DNA of 60,000 bases, from the NCBI RefSeq assembly GCF_032854445.1, contig NC_088301.1:498001-558000 (forward strand). The letters are read 5' to 3'. The position numbers and the translations under genes are program-made. Under the pieces are notes generated by a model, which saw only the letters and a program-made list of their open reading frames with translations, made no database searches and had not been told where the DNA came from. The stretch comes from Liolophura sinensis. Taxonomy: Eukaryota > Mollusca > Polyplacophora > Chitonida > Chitonidae. This document shows, piece by piece, positions 1 through 14,783 of the stretch (positions within the stretch are counted from its first letter, which is position 1; each line of letters opens with the position of its first letter).

Positions 1-590
1 TAAGATTATCTGTTGACATAAACTGGATAGGACACCTGATGGATTAACTGGTGACACAAACTGGATAGGACACCTGATGGATTATCTGGTGACATAAACT
101 GGATAGGACACCTGATGAATTATCTGGTGACATAAACTGGATAGGACACCTGATGGATTATCTGGTGACATAAACTGGATAGGACACCTGATGAATTATC
201 TGGTGTCATAAACTGGATAAGACACCTGATTGATTATCTGGTGACATAAACTGGATAGGACACCTGATGAATTATCTGGTGACCTAAACTGGATAGGACA
301 CCTGATGGATTATCTGGTGACACAAACTGGATAGGACACCTGATGGATTATCTGGTGACATAAACTGGATAGGACACCTGGTGAATTATCTGGTGACATA
401 AACTGGATAGGACACCTGATGGATTATCTGGTGACATAAACTGGACAGGACACCTGATGAATAATCTGGTGACATAAACTGGATAGGACACCTGATGGAT
501 TATCTGGTGACATAAACTGGACAGGACACCTGATGGATTATCTGGTGACATAAACTCAATAGGACACCTGATGAATTATCTGGTGACATT
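1..590. repeat. 38-bp minisatellite, about 15 copies, cut by the window edge
   Basis: Head-to-tail copies of a 38-bp unit whose core reads ggtgacataaactggatagg. Copies differ by a few substitutions such as gatggatt versus gatgaatt. The array begins before base 1. It lies 3' of the last visible kinase exon on the minus strand, so it is probably intronic in the kinase gene. Reading frames through it are incidental. Confidence 0.95.
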
Positions 591-1798
591 AACGCAGAGA
601 ATCTGCTACGTGTATACAACATAGGCGTTTCATGAGAAAGGTAACAGTAGCACAGCTAAATGAATAACAGCTATAAATATAGTACAGCTTGTTTGTGGAG
701 GAGCACGTCATGCTACTTCCTAACACATTTAGACAGTTAGATGGCATATTCTTTGTCGCATAGCTGGATAGGGAATGGGGACAAAGGACCGGCACAAATT
801 GAACTTAGTAACAAGAAGACAGTGGAAAACAACAGCTGTTGAGTTGTGTGAAAGAACAAATATAAAACCTGGACATATGTAAGGCACAAGCGTTGATGGC
901 ACTCTGTGGGGTCGTTTGCAGTAACTGAGAGGGTTCATTATAGGCTAGTAAGTGAGGTGTAGATATCAGATATCACAGTGTCACACCAGATGAAGTGAAG
1001 TGCAAAGTGGGCATTCAGTCTGACAACAAGTAGAACAAATTCATTTTGACCTATTTCTTAGGCCCAGATATGGTGCATTATTCGTCTTCAATTTACGACG
1101 TTGGCAAAAAACTTCTCGTGAAATCATACTGTGCAAATCTGGATGTATGGGTATCATGACAGATTTGAAATTAGTTCTGACTAAAAAACGTTTTGATTAA
1201 TGACATGTTTGACCGAGACTATATGCATAACCTACAGTAACATGGTCCACTTTCATAAGCGTCATGGTCGAGTCCATTTTCTCATAACCTTTATGTTAAT
1301 GGTACAGTCCTGGCTACCACGCTTCCAAGCGATGTAATTGGGTTCGAGAAAAAAGAATTTACAGTGAGTGAAATCTGTGAAATTTTTTTTCAGAAGCTAA
1401 CTCCTGAATTAAACTGACTAAACAACTTGATCTGGTAAGTAGCATTAGGGCTGACCTATTGAATAGTGAGTTGAAAGTGGTTGGCATAAACTTGTTCCAA
1501 GCGTTACCTACAGAAACTTGAAAGTAAGAATAAAACTGTTTCCGTTTCTCAGTGTCACCGATGGTTGTGTACTTGAGTTAAAGGTGCTTTTGGATGTCAT
1601 CCCAGTTCGACAAGACGTCAGATTACGATATATTTGGAAGAGTGCCATCAACAAAGTGTCAACATCAAGATATTTAGTCATAACGTGGGGTATTTTCATG
1701 AACTTCAACTGAACTTCTGCCAAACCTCTCTGAACAAATTGGACTACTGGGATTCGGACAACAATAAAAGAGTACACTGTGATTGGCTAAATACTTAC
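591..1798. other. Probable intron of the kinase gene, nothing recognised
   Basis: AT-rich single-copy sequence downstream (minus sense) of the kinase exon at 1799-1909. I looked for the next N-lobe/hinge exon and saw none, so the rest of the kinase domain probably lies left of the window. Confidence 0.5.
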
Positions 1799-1909
1799 CG
1801 CCCACGTGACAATAACCGACCAAACAGATGACGTTTGGGTGACAACCAATCGATTTCAATATCTTCAGCTCATTCATAAAGTCGTCTTTATCTTTCTGTG
1901 AAGCATTTT
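1799..1909 (-). CDS. Kinase exon: helix C and beta-4 of the N-lobe
   Basis: 111-bp internal exon. The acceptor is ttattcacag at 1910-1911 and the donor is GTAAGT at 1793-1798. It joins the preceding exon in phase 1 to read VKSLRENASQKDKDDFMNEL, followed by KILKSIGCHPNVICLVGYCH. This is the usual receptor-kinase pattern: the glutamate in MNELKIL is the helix-C residue that pairs with the VAVK lysine, and HPNVICLVG is the beta-4 region. It ends in phase 1, so a further kinase exon is required and is not visible. Confidence 0.92.
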
Positions 1910-4900
1910 CTGTGAATAAGAAATTCATGAGATTTGTCATAATTTCTGACTAATGCCGTTGGTGAGCTTGAAAAGTACACATTTTACTGAGTGGCATAAA
2001 CTCTGAGCCACGCAATATGTCCATAGATACCACTTTGTTCACAGTAGCTAGCCACGCAATATGTCCATAGATACCACTTTGTTCACAGCAGCTAGCCACG
2101 CAATATGTCCATAGATACCACTTTGTTCACAGCAGCTAGCCACGCAATATGTCCATAGATACCACTTTGTTGACAGCAGCTAGCCACGCAATATGTTCAT
2201 AGATACCACTTTGTTCACAGCAGCTTATTAACATCCAAATAGTGAACCCATATTCTTAGACAAAATATTAAAACAGCTGGTGTTACACAGGTATACGTCT
2301 TCAACACTAGAACCTCAAGAGCCACTGGTCTCTTTCAAAAGGATGCTCGGAAGCAAGTATTAGAACACTAAAAAGTCAGGAACCAATAGTTTGTAAATAT
2401 CGAAATATAGCTTCAAAAAATACTTGTAAGTTTCCTACTTTGATTCACTTGTGTGTGTGACGCAGTCGGGACAATTTGTATGTTCGTGTCTACCCTCTGT
2501 TATGATGTATGTTTGTGTGTGTGACGCAGTCGGGACAATTTGTATGTTCGTGTCTACAATCTGTTACGATGTGTGTTTGTGTGTGTGACGCAGTCGGGAC
2601 AATTTGTATGTTCGTGTCTACAGTCTGTTACGATGTATGTTTGTGTGTGTGACGCAGTCGGGACAATTTGTATGTTCGTGTCTACAGTCTGTTATGATGT
2701 ATGTTTGTGTGTGACGCAGTCGGGACAATTTGTATGTTCGTGTCTACAGTCTGTTATGATGTATGTTTGTGTGTGTGACGCAGTCGGGACAATTTGTATG
2801 TTCGTGTCTACCCTCTGTTATGATGTATGTTTGTGTGTGTGACGCAGTCGGGACAATTTGTATGTTCGTGTCTACAGTCTGTTATGATGTATGTTTGTGT
2901 GTGTGACGCAGTCGGGACAATTTGTATGTTCGTGTCTACCCTCTGTTATGATGTATGTTTGTGTGTGTGACGCAGTCGGGACAATTTGTATGTTCGTGTC
3001 TACAATCTGTTACGATGTATGTTTGTGTGTGTGACGCAGTCGGAACAATTTGTATGTTCGTGTCTACAATCTGTTACGATGTATGTTTGTGCGTGTGACG
3101 CAGTCGGGACAATTTGTATGTTCGTGTCTACCCTCTGTTATGATGTATGTTTCTGTGTTTAACGCAATCACCATGGGTTTGACAGTTTGTATGCTCGTGT
3201 CTACAGCCTGTTATGATGTATGTTTGTGTGTGTGTGATGAAGTCAGGGTGGGTTTGACAGTTTGTATGTTCGTGTCTACAATCTGTTACGATGTATGTTT
3301 GTGTGTGTGATGCAGTCAGGATGGGTTTGACCATTTGCATGCTCGTGTCTACAGTCTGTTACGATGTATGTTTGTGTGTGTGATGCAGTCAGGATGGGTT
3401 TGACCATTTGCATGCTCGTGTCTACAGTCTGTTACGATATATGTTTGTGTGTGTGATGCAGTCAGGATGGTTTGACAATTTGCATGCTCGTGTCTACAGT
3501 CTGTTACGATATATGTTTGTGTGTGTGATGAAGTCAGGATGGGTTTGACAGTTTGTACGCTCGTGTCTACAATCTGTTACGATGTATCTGTGTGTGATGC
3601 AGTCAGGATGGGTTGGACAATGCACTGGGATATATTCTCTTATAAGATATATCCCTGGATTTATCCAGGGTCAATCCTGTGTCGAGTCACACCTAAGACT
3701 TCAAAAGAGGAAGTTGCAGCTTCCTCGCTTGGCATTCAGCATGAAGGGGATAGTGCAATGACTGGTTGACCCGTATCAGTATAATGGCTCGGATGGGCGG
3801 CTTACTTGCCTTTGGTAAGGCGTCTCAGTGAAGCAGCACTAGAGAAAAGGGCGGTGGAAATATGTCCTGCAGCAAGGAGGCACATCACATGTATTCTGAG
3901 GATTTCTTCGTCGTCTTATGACCGAAAAATTGTTAAGTACGACGTTAAATCCCAAGCACTCACTCACTTATAAGATATAGCATCTAATAAATAAAACGAA
4001 GAAAGAAAAGTTTTTAGCAGGTAAAAGCCCTATAAAACATTATAAATGAAAGTTTTTTTCTTTCATAAGTGTGCACATCCGGAAAGGAAAGGAATTACAA
4101 TCATTTACAGAAGTTTGTATTTTATTTCCATGTCACTGCATATATTACGTTCCTTGACTAGCTTTAATTTGTACAGTATTATTAACTGGTTTTACCTCTC
4201 AGAGATTTCACAGCAACTTGAACTTTTTTCCCTTCTTTGATGACGTATCCTTTCCGGACTTTGCCGAACTGCCCATTGCCGAGCATCTCGCGCGTGATTT
4301 TAAATCGGGATCTGTCAAGTTCCCACAGAATGTTGTGAAGTGGTTCGTACACATGCGGAGCTTCGTCCACTGTCGACTGAGACTGAAGGGAAATAAAGAA
4401 AGTTGAAGCGCTTCGTACACATGAGGAGCCTCATGCACAGTGGACTGAGACTGAAGCGAAAATAACGAAAACTGAACCAGTTCGTACACGTCTGGAGCCT
4501 CATGCACTGTCGGCTAAGACAGAAGCAAAAACAGATCATTTGCAGAACAATTGCACTTTATATCCAGACGCCTTTGGTTAGGCCCATTACATGTCTCCAT
4601 ATGTAGACTGACCTCCTTGGTCTGCTTTTCAAAGTGAGATTTAACTGCACTAAGATTCCTACACAGCGGTATTAGTCGTTAGACTGTGCAGTTATTAAGT
4701 CACTGACAAGGCTATGGATTTCAGGTGAACTACCACGCCGTCTTTGACGCGGAAAACACATTGCCCATCAGAAATGAATGGGATGTTTGTTCAAGAAATA
4801 GATAATTTGCTTAAATCCGAATATCATTTGCTGAGTGCTCTTCATGACTAGGATAAATTCTTAGATAATTGAACCATTATGAACTCAGAAATGTAAAACT

Positions 4901-7900
4901 TAAGCTTCCAGAGGAATTTTTTTATGTGTGAATGCTGGTATCCTTCACACAAGTTTAGACAAGGGATTTTTCTCTCTGACACAAATTCAAACATTTTGAC
5001 AGCTGCCAAAAGCTGGTAGGAAATAGTCACGTGAGGATAGATATTTACATTTCCAGAGTCGCACAACACCATCGGGTCTCGGATTTTTCTGTTGCGTAAT
5101 GGCCGCACGTGTAGATGGTAAATTGCTATGGTTACCAACCCAGCGACCAATACAAGAACAGCGACTGTCAGGAGGGGAATCACAAAACTCGGATTTGAAT
5201 CAGATCTGACCACGTTGACCGGAGTCCGCACCGTAACCACTGCTTAAAGGAAATACAACGGATACAATCATTCAAATCACAAAACTTCATCAGCGACATT
5301 GTGTTCTATGTCAAATATCATGTCAAAAGAATGAGTATCACAATACATCCAAATATGCAGAAAAGATTATACTGATGCAGAAAAGGAATGAGATTTTGAT
5401 ATACTCTACTTTCAATCAAGGCGATGGACGCGCAGTCGAGATGCTTCTCTTACCATCGCTTGGAAGGGGCGACAAACAGGGCCGCCGACAAGACATTTTC
5501 GAGATTCCCTGGTCTGCGTTCATTTCTGGTATTAAATGGCATTAACCAATCGAATACCCGCAATGAGCCGTTCAAGTGGCCTTACATGAATCTCCTCTTT
5601 ACGTCAAAAGGAAAAAAAGAGACACCATTACTCAGCTGTTTCTATTACGTTGTTTCCATTACGCTGTTTCCAATACGTTGTGTTGATACTGTCGACTTTA
5701 TGTTCTCGTACTTGCAACATACATCAACACGGTATTAGTTGACACCGATACACCCCGAGCTCAAGGCTCGGGAATGAACTTTAACAAACGTATATTAACA
5801 ATCATCGTACCAACCAGGTCCCTCACCACCAACATCTCCAAGCAATCCCCCCACCCCGCTCCACCCCCCTTGCCCCTCCGCTCCGCCCCCGCTGAATCTT
5901 GACCATACCTGACTGCTGCGGATCCAGCTCCCTCTCGCTGCAGTACTCTGACACCCAGCCTTCCCGGCACCCCCCGGGACACAGCCCTGTCCGACGATCA
6001 CACGTGGTTCCGTACTCACAGTTCCCACACCGGTGCTGGCATCCCTCACCATAATAGTCCTCCTGACATTCTGAACACCAGAAAATTGTTAATGTTAAAT
6101 CATTAAAATTTGATTCAATGGAATTTAATTCAATAAATTTTATTCAAAGAAATTTTATTCAATTAAATTAGGCCTCAGTGAAAATGGATTGTGAAAATTT
6201 GTAGACGCACCTTTATCACAGAACAGTTTGTATGGGAACATTTGGCCTCATCAAGTAATATAAAATAGCTTTCTCACTGAGTTACATGTATGTTCTTTTA
6301 TCAAAGAAGGCTTCCATCCAAATCAGTCGATATCTTAAACAGGTTGCAGATGCGCAATTCGACCAATTTGCCACCGAACTGAAGAGTGGAGTAGCACCGA
6401 TTGAATAATACTGCCACACAGAGATAATAGGTTGTTGATACACTATAAATTTCTGTACTACTATTTTTCATCCATGTAAAATATATCAGAATTTGATCTG
6501 TTTTGAATAGAACTGAGCACTGTTTGCCCAGTGTTACTCCACCTCCCCCCCCCCCTTTCCCCACCACGGCAGGTTACCTAGGTAAGGAAATGCTATGACA
6601 TCACTTCCAGCAACCACAGTTCAAAAAGATGGTGGTCGTGGTAGGATGATTTTTTGATATGTTGTAGAGAAAAGTGCAAGCTGCATGTTGGTGTATGGCA
6701 TGGTAACACGCGAAAGTTAGGAGATATTTTTGAGGTTGAAGTTGACAAAATGTTTACTACATCAATAGTAACAAAAATCAATGTGCTTGTGTGACCTATA
6801 GATGTAGGTGACAGCCATATTTGATAGGCGTTCCGTACCTTTATCACAAAAGACTCCATACCAGCCTGCAGCGCATCCCTGTAGACAGACTCCGTTGATC
6901 TGCTCACATGACGTCCCCTCGACACAGTGACCGCACGAATGGCTACAGTTCACCCCGTACGTACCACGATCGCACTCTGCAGGAAATAAAACCAGAGAGT
7001 CAAGTAGTTAAACACTGACTACATATGGGATACCATTTCTACAGCAATGGCGACTCGGGTCCAAGTTGGATTGCATTTTGTTCTCTTGGAGTGAATGAGT
7101 GACATGGAACCAATTTGCCCACAAAACGTCATCACAAAAGCAGAAACGACGAAATGAATCTACAGCTTGGACCCCAATTACTTTAGGAGGAGAAAATTTC
7201 CCATTATTACTTCCTCGCTCTGGAGAGCCCAATCTAACTCCAGTCATTCTAAGTACTAATTTGAGAGAGGTTTTGGCCTTGCATTTTGGCAATTTTGCCA
7301 CTTGGTGAGTGCCTGTGTTGGTAGATTTTGTGTGAAACTTGTGATGTTGTCAAGATGGCATCTCTAGACTCCTATTGTGCTTGACAGGCCGTTGGCAATG
7401 GTATCTAACTTCATTAACCTGTCAAGTGTTTGCATAATTAATCATTTTATAGATAATTAATGATTACATACTTTTGATATGTGTTGAAACATACGGTTAC
7501 AAAGCTCATACAATGATGTTTCCTGAGAGTAAAAAAGAGGAAGAAAGTTATATAAATTTAAAGTATAGGCTAGGTTCACTATAACAAAGAGACAGTTATA
7601 TCGAGTTACTGTTCGTTCAATTTGCGCATAGTTCTTATATCAAGCCTATCATTCAATTACTGTATCATTTCATGTTATGGACATTTCTTTAACCAAGGCC
7701 AATAAACGTACGTATTTTGCACTTGGCACCCATCCAGCCCGGTGCACAACCGTGAGGACATTCTCCAGTCACGTGATCACAGCTGCCATTCTTGCAATTC
7801 CCACACTTCGTGGCGCATCCGGTACCAAAGAAGCCAGTTGCACAAGCTGTGGACAGAGAAAGACGTGTGAAGCGAAAGAAAAATGAAGTTTGGTCAAGAT

Positions 7901-10900
7901 GACTGTTTGAGGGATAAAATTTCCCAGTGTAGAAGTGGGTATAGACAGCCAGGTGACAATCATTACGGAGCATAAAGCGAGTTTCGTGCACAGACTCTCT
8001 GTTGATCATGTGCAAGGCTTTTGTTTATTTTGCTACATGTGACAGTAATCTGTGTCATTCCCATGCAATTCTCATCCATTAAACAGCAACTTGTTTTCCA
8101 AATGAAAAGAATACCTGCGTGTCAGAGTGGAGAGTTCTATTTAACAGACGACAAGGAATGCAGACAGAACTCTCGTGGGGAAATACTTGAGTAAACAGAC
8201 TGAAATCGGGGCATGTTCGAAAGTGAACTAACTCTATACTTATTTAAGCTTTAGGTAATATTTATCCAAAACATAACCAAAAATACACATGAGTTTTACT
8301 TCAGTATTGTTATGTATCTTACTCTGTTCGCATTTTAGCCCTCGCCAACCGGGCAGGCACCCCAGAATGCATTTGCCGGTCACGTGATCGCACGTGTCAT
8401 TCTGACTGATGACATCATCACAGTTTTTGCATGATAACATACAATCCACTCCATACTTTCCTTCAGGACATTCTGAAAGTACAAAATTGACGTTTTTGGA
8501 AATAAAATACCAAAAGCCTCCTATTGTCAATTATCCAAATTGGTGGAACTTGGTGAGTACGCGGACACACAATACGGAAAGTAACGTATAATTATTTGTA
8601 TAATTATTCATACGGCAATTGTCAGCTTTACCCGATGAAACTCACAATTTCTTAAAGTAATTTCAAATCCCAGTGTTTGATCTAACCCAGAGCTGGCCAC
8701 TGTAACTAGGCCATTCATTTCCTGAAGAGGGTGAAAAAAGAGTCAAGAGTATTCTTCAGTTTGAAAACAAAAATGACAAATTTCTGAATAAAGGGATCGA
8801 ACTCACTCACCTTGATCACACTTCTGGCCATGGTAGCCCGGGTCACATCCGCCTACACACCCACCGGTGGCCTGGTTACAGGGCTTACCGCCTTTACACC
8901 TCCCACAGTCCTCTTCACAGTTCACCCCATACTTGTACTTCGGGCAAACTGAGGGATGAAAGATTCATCAGTCCGTTATTAATATATGCGGAGTTTAATT
9001 ATTATGCCTGTGATATAAGTACAGTTATCATCACTAATCAGCATTTGTCAAGTACCTCCTCAGATAGAACACACAAACAAGGATAATATGAATCGAAGGA
9101 AATGTAAGTGTGTATATCCAGGCATCCATGCGGTGCAGCCAGTAATAGATCAGGTTATAGGCTAATTAGCTTCATCAGCTAAGGGATAGGCCGGAACTCG
9201 CTGATAGCAGCAGTTCTGCTGAAAAGGGGATTTAATGGCAGGTCACGATAGCTAACACGGAAGGATGAAACTGCAGTGATTAGTATTTCTTACTTTCCTT
9301 CATAATGACATCCAATCAGCGACCTAGGCATGCAGTAACAACTGCCTTCCTTTCTGCAACACATTACTTGTATAACCCGATAACTCAAATCTTGATGGAG
9401 ATTCACACATTACTTGTATAACCCGATAAGTCAAATCTTGATGGAGATTCACACATTACTTGTATAACCCGATAAGTCAAATCTTGATGGAGATTCACAC
9501 ATTACTTGTATAACCTGATAACTCAAATCTTGATGGAGATTCACACATTACTTGTATAACCTGATAACTCAAATCTTGATGGAGATTCACTCATTACTTG
9601 TATAACCCGATCAGTCAAATCTTGATGGAGATTCACACATTACTTGTATAACCCGATAACTCAAATCTTGATGGAGATTCACTCATTACTTGTATAACCC
9701 GATCAGTCAAATCTTGATGGAGATTCACACATTACTTGTATAACCCGATAACTCAAATCATGATGGAGATTCACTCATTACTTGTATAACCCGATCAGTC
9801 AAATCTTGATGGAGATTCACACATTACTTGTATAACCCGATAAGTCAAATCTTGATGGAGATTCACTCATTACTTGTATAATGCGATAAGTCAAATCTTG
9901 ATGGAGATTCACTCATTACTTGTATAACCCGATAAGTCAAATCTTGATGGAGATTCACTCATTACTTGTATAACCCGATAAGTCAAATCTTGATGGAGAT
10001 TCACTCATTACTTGTATAACCCGATAAGTCAAATCTTGATGGAGATTCACACATTACTTGTATAACCCGATAAGTCAAATCTTGATGGAGATTCACACAT
10101 TACTTGTATAACCCGATAAGTCAAATCTTGATGGAGATTCACTCATTACTTGTATAATGCGATAAGTCAAATCTTGATGGAGATTCACTCATTACTTGTA
10201 TAACCCGATAAGTCAAATCTTGATGGAGATTCACTCATTACTTGTATAACCCGATCAGTCAAATCTTGATGGAGATTCACACATTACTTGTATAACCTGA
10301 TAACTCAAATCATGATGGAGATTCACTCATTACTTGTATAACCCGATCAGTCAAATCTTGATGGAGATTCACACATTACTTGTATAACCCGATAAGTCAA
10401 ATCTTGATGGAGATTCACTCATTACTTGTATAATGCGATAAGTCAAATCTTGATGGAGATTCACTCATTACTTGTATAACCCGATCAGTCAAATCTTGAT
10501 GGAGATTCACACATTACTTGTATAACCCGATAAGTCAAATCTTGATGGAGATTCACTCATTACTTGTATAACCCGATAAGTCAAATCTTGATGGTGATTT
10601 ACCCATTACTTGTATAACCCGATAAGTCAAATCTTGATGGAGATTCACTCATTACTTGTATAACCCGATAAGTCAAATCTTGATGGAGATTCACTCATTA
10701 CTTGTATAACCCGATAAGTCAAATCTTGATGGAGATTCACACATTACTTGTATAACCCGATAAGTCAAATCTTGATGGAGATTCACTCATTACTTGTATA
10801 ACCCGATAAGTCAAATCTTGATGGAGATTCACTCATTACTTGTATAACCCGATAAGTCAAATCTTGATGGAGATTCACACATTACTTGTATAACCCGATA

Positions 10901-13900
10901 AGTCAAATCTTGATGGAGATTCACCCATTACTTGCATAACCCGATAAGTCAAATCTTGATCGAGATTAACGTTAACTTCATACCATGCATGATTTTAGAT
11001 TTTTAAACACACTAGTTATAATATAATAATATTATTAACCGCGTTAAATTAAATTAAATCAAATTAAATTAAATTAAATTAAATTAAATAGTTCTTGGTG
11101 TTATTTAGATTCTAAAGCCGAAGATTTGCATTCAGATCCTCGACTTGATGGGTCGGGATTGTTGATAATCGTTGATGTAAACTAACACTTGAAACTGAAC
11201 CTGAATAATTTGATGTGTCTTTAATTATTAATATTGGGGGCCTCCGTGGCTCAGTTGGTTAGCGCGCTAGCGCAGCGTAATGACCCAGGAGTCTCTCACC
11301 AATGCGGTCGCTGTGAGTTCAAGTCCAGGTCATGCTGGCTTCCTCTCCGGCCGTACGTGGGAAGGTCTTCAGCAACCTGCGGATGGTCGTGGGTTTCCCC
11401 CGAACTCTGCCCAGTTTCCTCCCACCATAATGCTGGCCGCCGTTGTACCCTACTTTACCCTAGTTTAGCTCTGTGAGCACTTGTATGAACAGAGCGCTCT
11501 TAAAAATTGAACTACGTCCAAGTGGCTGTTTGTCCCACGAGAGTTTCTGCTGGGTTTGTCTGCGTGAGATGTCTAGCTTTAAGGATTCACAACCCAATAT
11601 GAGTCACTTCCGGCCATTCCGGAAAACTCACATTAATAACTGTTTGTGATGCTTAATTTTAATGGAGTATGGAAAATGGTTCAAGCCTTCGCATCATTAT
11701 GGCAATGATTCAGAATAAATGATGGTTTGCGTCAGGTTCAACATAGTTATTAACACAACTGTGTGTCAAACAACTAGAACGAGTCCTTGGTCTAGAGCTG
11801 AGTCTCGGTAACGCATCACGCCGGAGTGTTCTGACTGAAGACGATTCTACTATACATTTTCTTGGAATCCTGATCAACTATTTTATAAAGCACATGATGC
11901 GTTTCTAGGGAACACAACGCTTCTAGCGTCATTTACAGAAAAGAGCACTTTAATAAAAGCCCATAAATATATGAAGTCACAGAATGAACAGAAAAGCTAA
12001 ATGCTTTTACATGTCTCCACCAATATTACTTTGTTAGAAAGGAGAGGATATCTATCCTTTGCCATTGTTATCGCTGTGATTGTTTGCTTGATAAATGTGA
12101 CCTTTATAAAACTTAGCATTATCAAACAAGTCACAGACAAGTCAACGACAATCCATCCACGATAACATCTTTGGAGAAATTCACCATGCACTGGTTTCGT
12201 GTTCTTTTTTATGCAGCGTACTTATGTCAGACGTGATTGTTTCACGTAATCGCTAGGAAGCAGTCGTCGATTGTATCACTGCGTTAGGAATAACCACATA
12301 AACGCTTCCTTCCTCTTCTCCTTACTGCCTAGTTTAACATTCAGCTAAGAGGGCGTAAGTTCTGAATTTGTCACTGGGTTCGTTTCGCAATGCGATTTTA
12401 GGACTTCAGTCTAAAATTGCAGTACAACTCTTCACTCTTCAGTTAAATATTTGCATCAAATCGCTAAACTCATTTTATGCTATAGGAATAATTTTGGCCA
12501 AGTTTGAGCAACAAGCGTCCAAAATGTTTTACTTTATATTTTGGACTTTATACCCGAAAATATCTTTGTGAAGGTCAAGGTCACTGGAGGAATGACTGTA
12601 ACGTCACCGGAACCGTGTGAGAAGTAAACCCCAAGTCTTTCAAATGGCCAAATTTTTTAGGCTGAATCCAACCCAAAAACTGTTATCTGTTGTAAGTCAT
12701 TAGATCTCGGTAGAAACCATCTTGGTGGTCTAAAACTTAGCTGTGTACGTGAGAGAAAGCAGGAGTTATCCGCACCATCAAAACCACAGAGTCACTGGAT
12801 CCTAACCTGTCCCTATACCTACACAGCGCTCATGTCATCCTTAAATACGAGAAAATCTGATAGCTATAGCCGCCAGCTCCTTGAGTTTCTCTCATCCCGC
12901 AAGGTAATTTGGTTTATTGGCTCAGCTTAATTGACAGGATGTAAATACACACAGTTCATGGTTGTCGTAAAGTTTCTCTGTGAAGCGATATCACGTGTAT
13001 CGGTTACGACAGCGACCGTGTCAAGTCCACGTAACACAAAGCTGGTTAGGTAAAGGCAGTAAAACCGTAACTCGTTACCAGATGCCTTGACTGACATGGT
13101 CCTATGTAGTATGGTTTTATCTCTACAACACAACGCGATATTTGTTGGCTTAGATAAAACAGGAGTTGTCTTACGACCAGCTTTGTATATCTTGTTACAA
13201 AGGTCGTAAATATTAATTTCGTTGTTGTAGTAAAAGACATCGAGAAGTAATTGCAAGTTACATGTAGGTATGGAGTTGAAAACATTGAAAATCATGTCGA
13301 TACTAAATGTTAACAGATGGATGCAGATGAATAAAACCAGTTCAGTCCATCTTAGGCTGCTTCGCCTAACGTAACGCCTCTCCAAGTTGACGTCGTTGTG
13401 GTTATACGGCGTATCAGTTGATGACAATTTTACGGCTACCAATCATATCGCTGATAATACACGTAGTTAGCTCTGATATATGGGAAGGGAAAGTGGAGAA
13501 TTGCCCACATTATTACCCGCCTACATAGATGAAGGTTTATATTTAAGGCGCATGGTCAACGTGTTTTTAATTACAGCTGGATAACGTTTCGCTTCACTAA
13601 AACCTTTTTATGACTCAAGATATATAGCTCACTCCAAAAGCATATATTCAAAACCAGTATTAACAAACAGTAGGTTTGATTTGTTGAATACTGTTCAACA
13701 GTATTTGGCTGCTCTTCGGAAGAAAATCCTTTGCAACCGTACGTTTTACAAAACTGTCGGCAACGCAACGCCATGAGCATTCACCATCGTGACATATCTT
13801 TTCATGGTATGTTTGTACACCAGGTGAACGTCACGACTCCTTCGCACCAACATCCTACAACAGTTGTTCATTTTATTTAGCACTTTAAAATCCCTCTTCA

Positions 13901-14712
13901 TAAACATCAAAGTTCACAAGATCAAGTGCTCACCTTTGTCGCATTTAGGCCCGGTCCAACCAGCCACACATCCGTTGTGACAGAGCCCCCTGGCGGCATC
14001 ACATGGCTCATCCAAGGCGCAATGGCCGCAGGCATGTATACAGTTATGGCCGTATCGAAATTTGCTGCACTCTGAAATAAAAAAATAACACGTACAGATC
14101 TGCGTAAAGGATGCTTCAGTAAGAGAAAATGAAGATTCTAGATACAACGGATGCTGTTGTTGGACAGACAGAGAAAATGTTACAGTCCAAGAAGTTTAAG
14201 AAAGCATGCCTTATCGCTGCAAGGATGATAAAAAAGCATTAAGGGGTTTATTGAAATTTTGTCAAGGAATTTTGTGCAAAGTTTGTATTACCTTATAACA
14301 GCAGCAAACATACGCTGGCTGAGAACCAATCAGAATAATCAGGTTTATTTTGGGGAAACATGGCGAACTTGAAAAGAACTTCACAAACAAAACTTTTTTT
14401 GAAGACAGTAACGCATATTTCATTTTTTCATTCAGGCGGAATATAATGTAGTGTAATCAGTCGCTGGTACATTCAGCAAGCTCCCGTATCTTATATCTTA
14501 AGCTTCCTATTGGTCCATGTTCGTACCTTTTTCACAGTTTACACCTGTGCGTCCAAGTACACAGGAGAAACACTGGCCCGTGGTCCGCTCACAGCCCGAC
14601 TGGCAGTAGAGGCCACAGCTCTGGGTACAATTACTGCCATAAAATCCCAACGGGCAAACTGAAACAAGACAAGATGGCCGGTGCTTTGTTCAAAACAGAG
14701 TAAACGATACGT

Positions 14713-14783
<71 letters not shown>

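Larger units (their letters stand above)
1910..4195. other. Kinase-gene intron filled with repeats
   Basis: Between the two kinase exons are a 44-bp array (about 2006-2226), a 64-bp array (about 2451-3618) and a dispersed element (about 3679-3972). The remaining AT-rich parts show no coding signal. Confidence 0.7.
8949..13933. other. Long intron of the kinase gene with array and SINE
   Basis: Holds the 46-bp array (9361-10967), an AAATT run, a SINE (about 11237-11465) and a chance-level or hypothetical minus-strand frame (12927-13442). I saw no further EGF-type exon. Confidence 0.6.

Noticed and set aside
5757-5900. CpG-island-like promoter
   Set aside because: The stretch is short and C-rich in a repeat-like way, and lies inside the kinase gene between two coding exons.
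9361-10967. Regular repeats resembling a CRISPR array
   Set aside because: The units are contiguous 46-bp copies without unique spacers, there are no cas genes, and the setting is a eukaryotic intron.
11237-11330. A functional tRNA gene
   Set aside because: The A-box and B-box similarity is real, but the cloverleaf cannot be closed and the SINE body follows directly. Other copies exist in the window.
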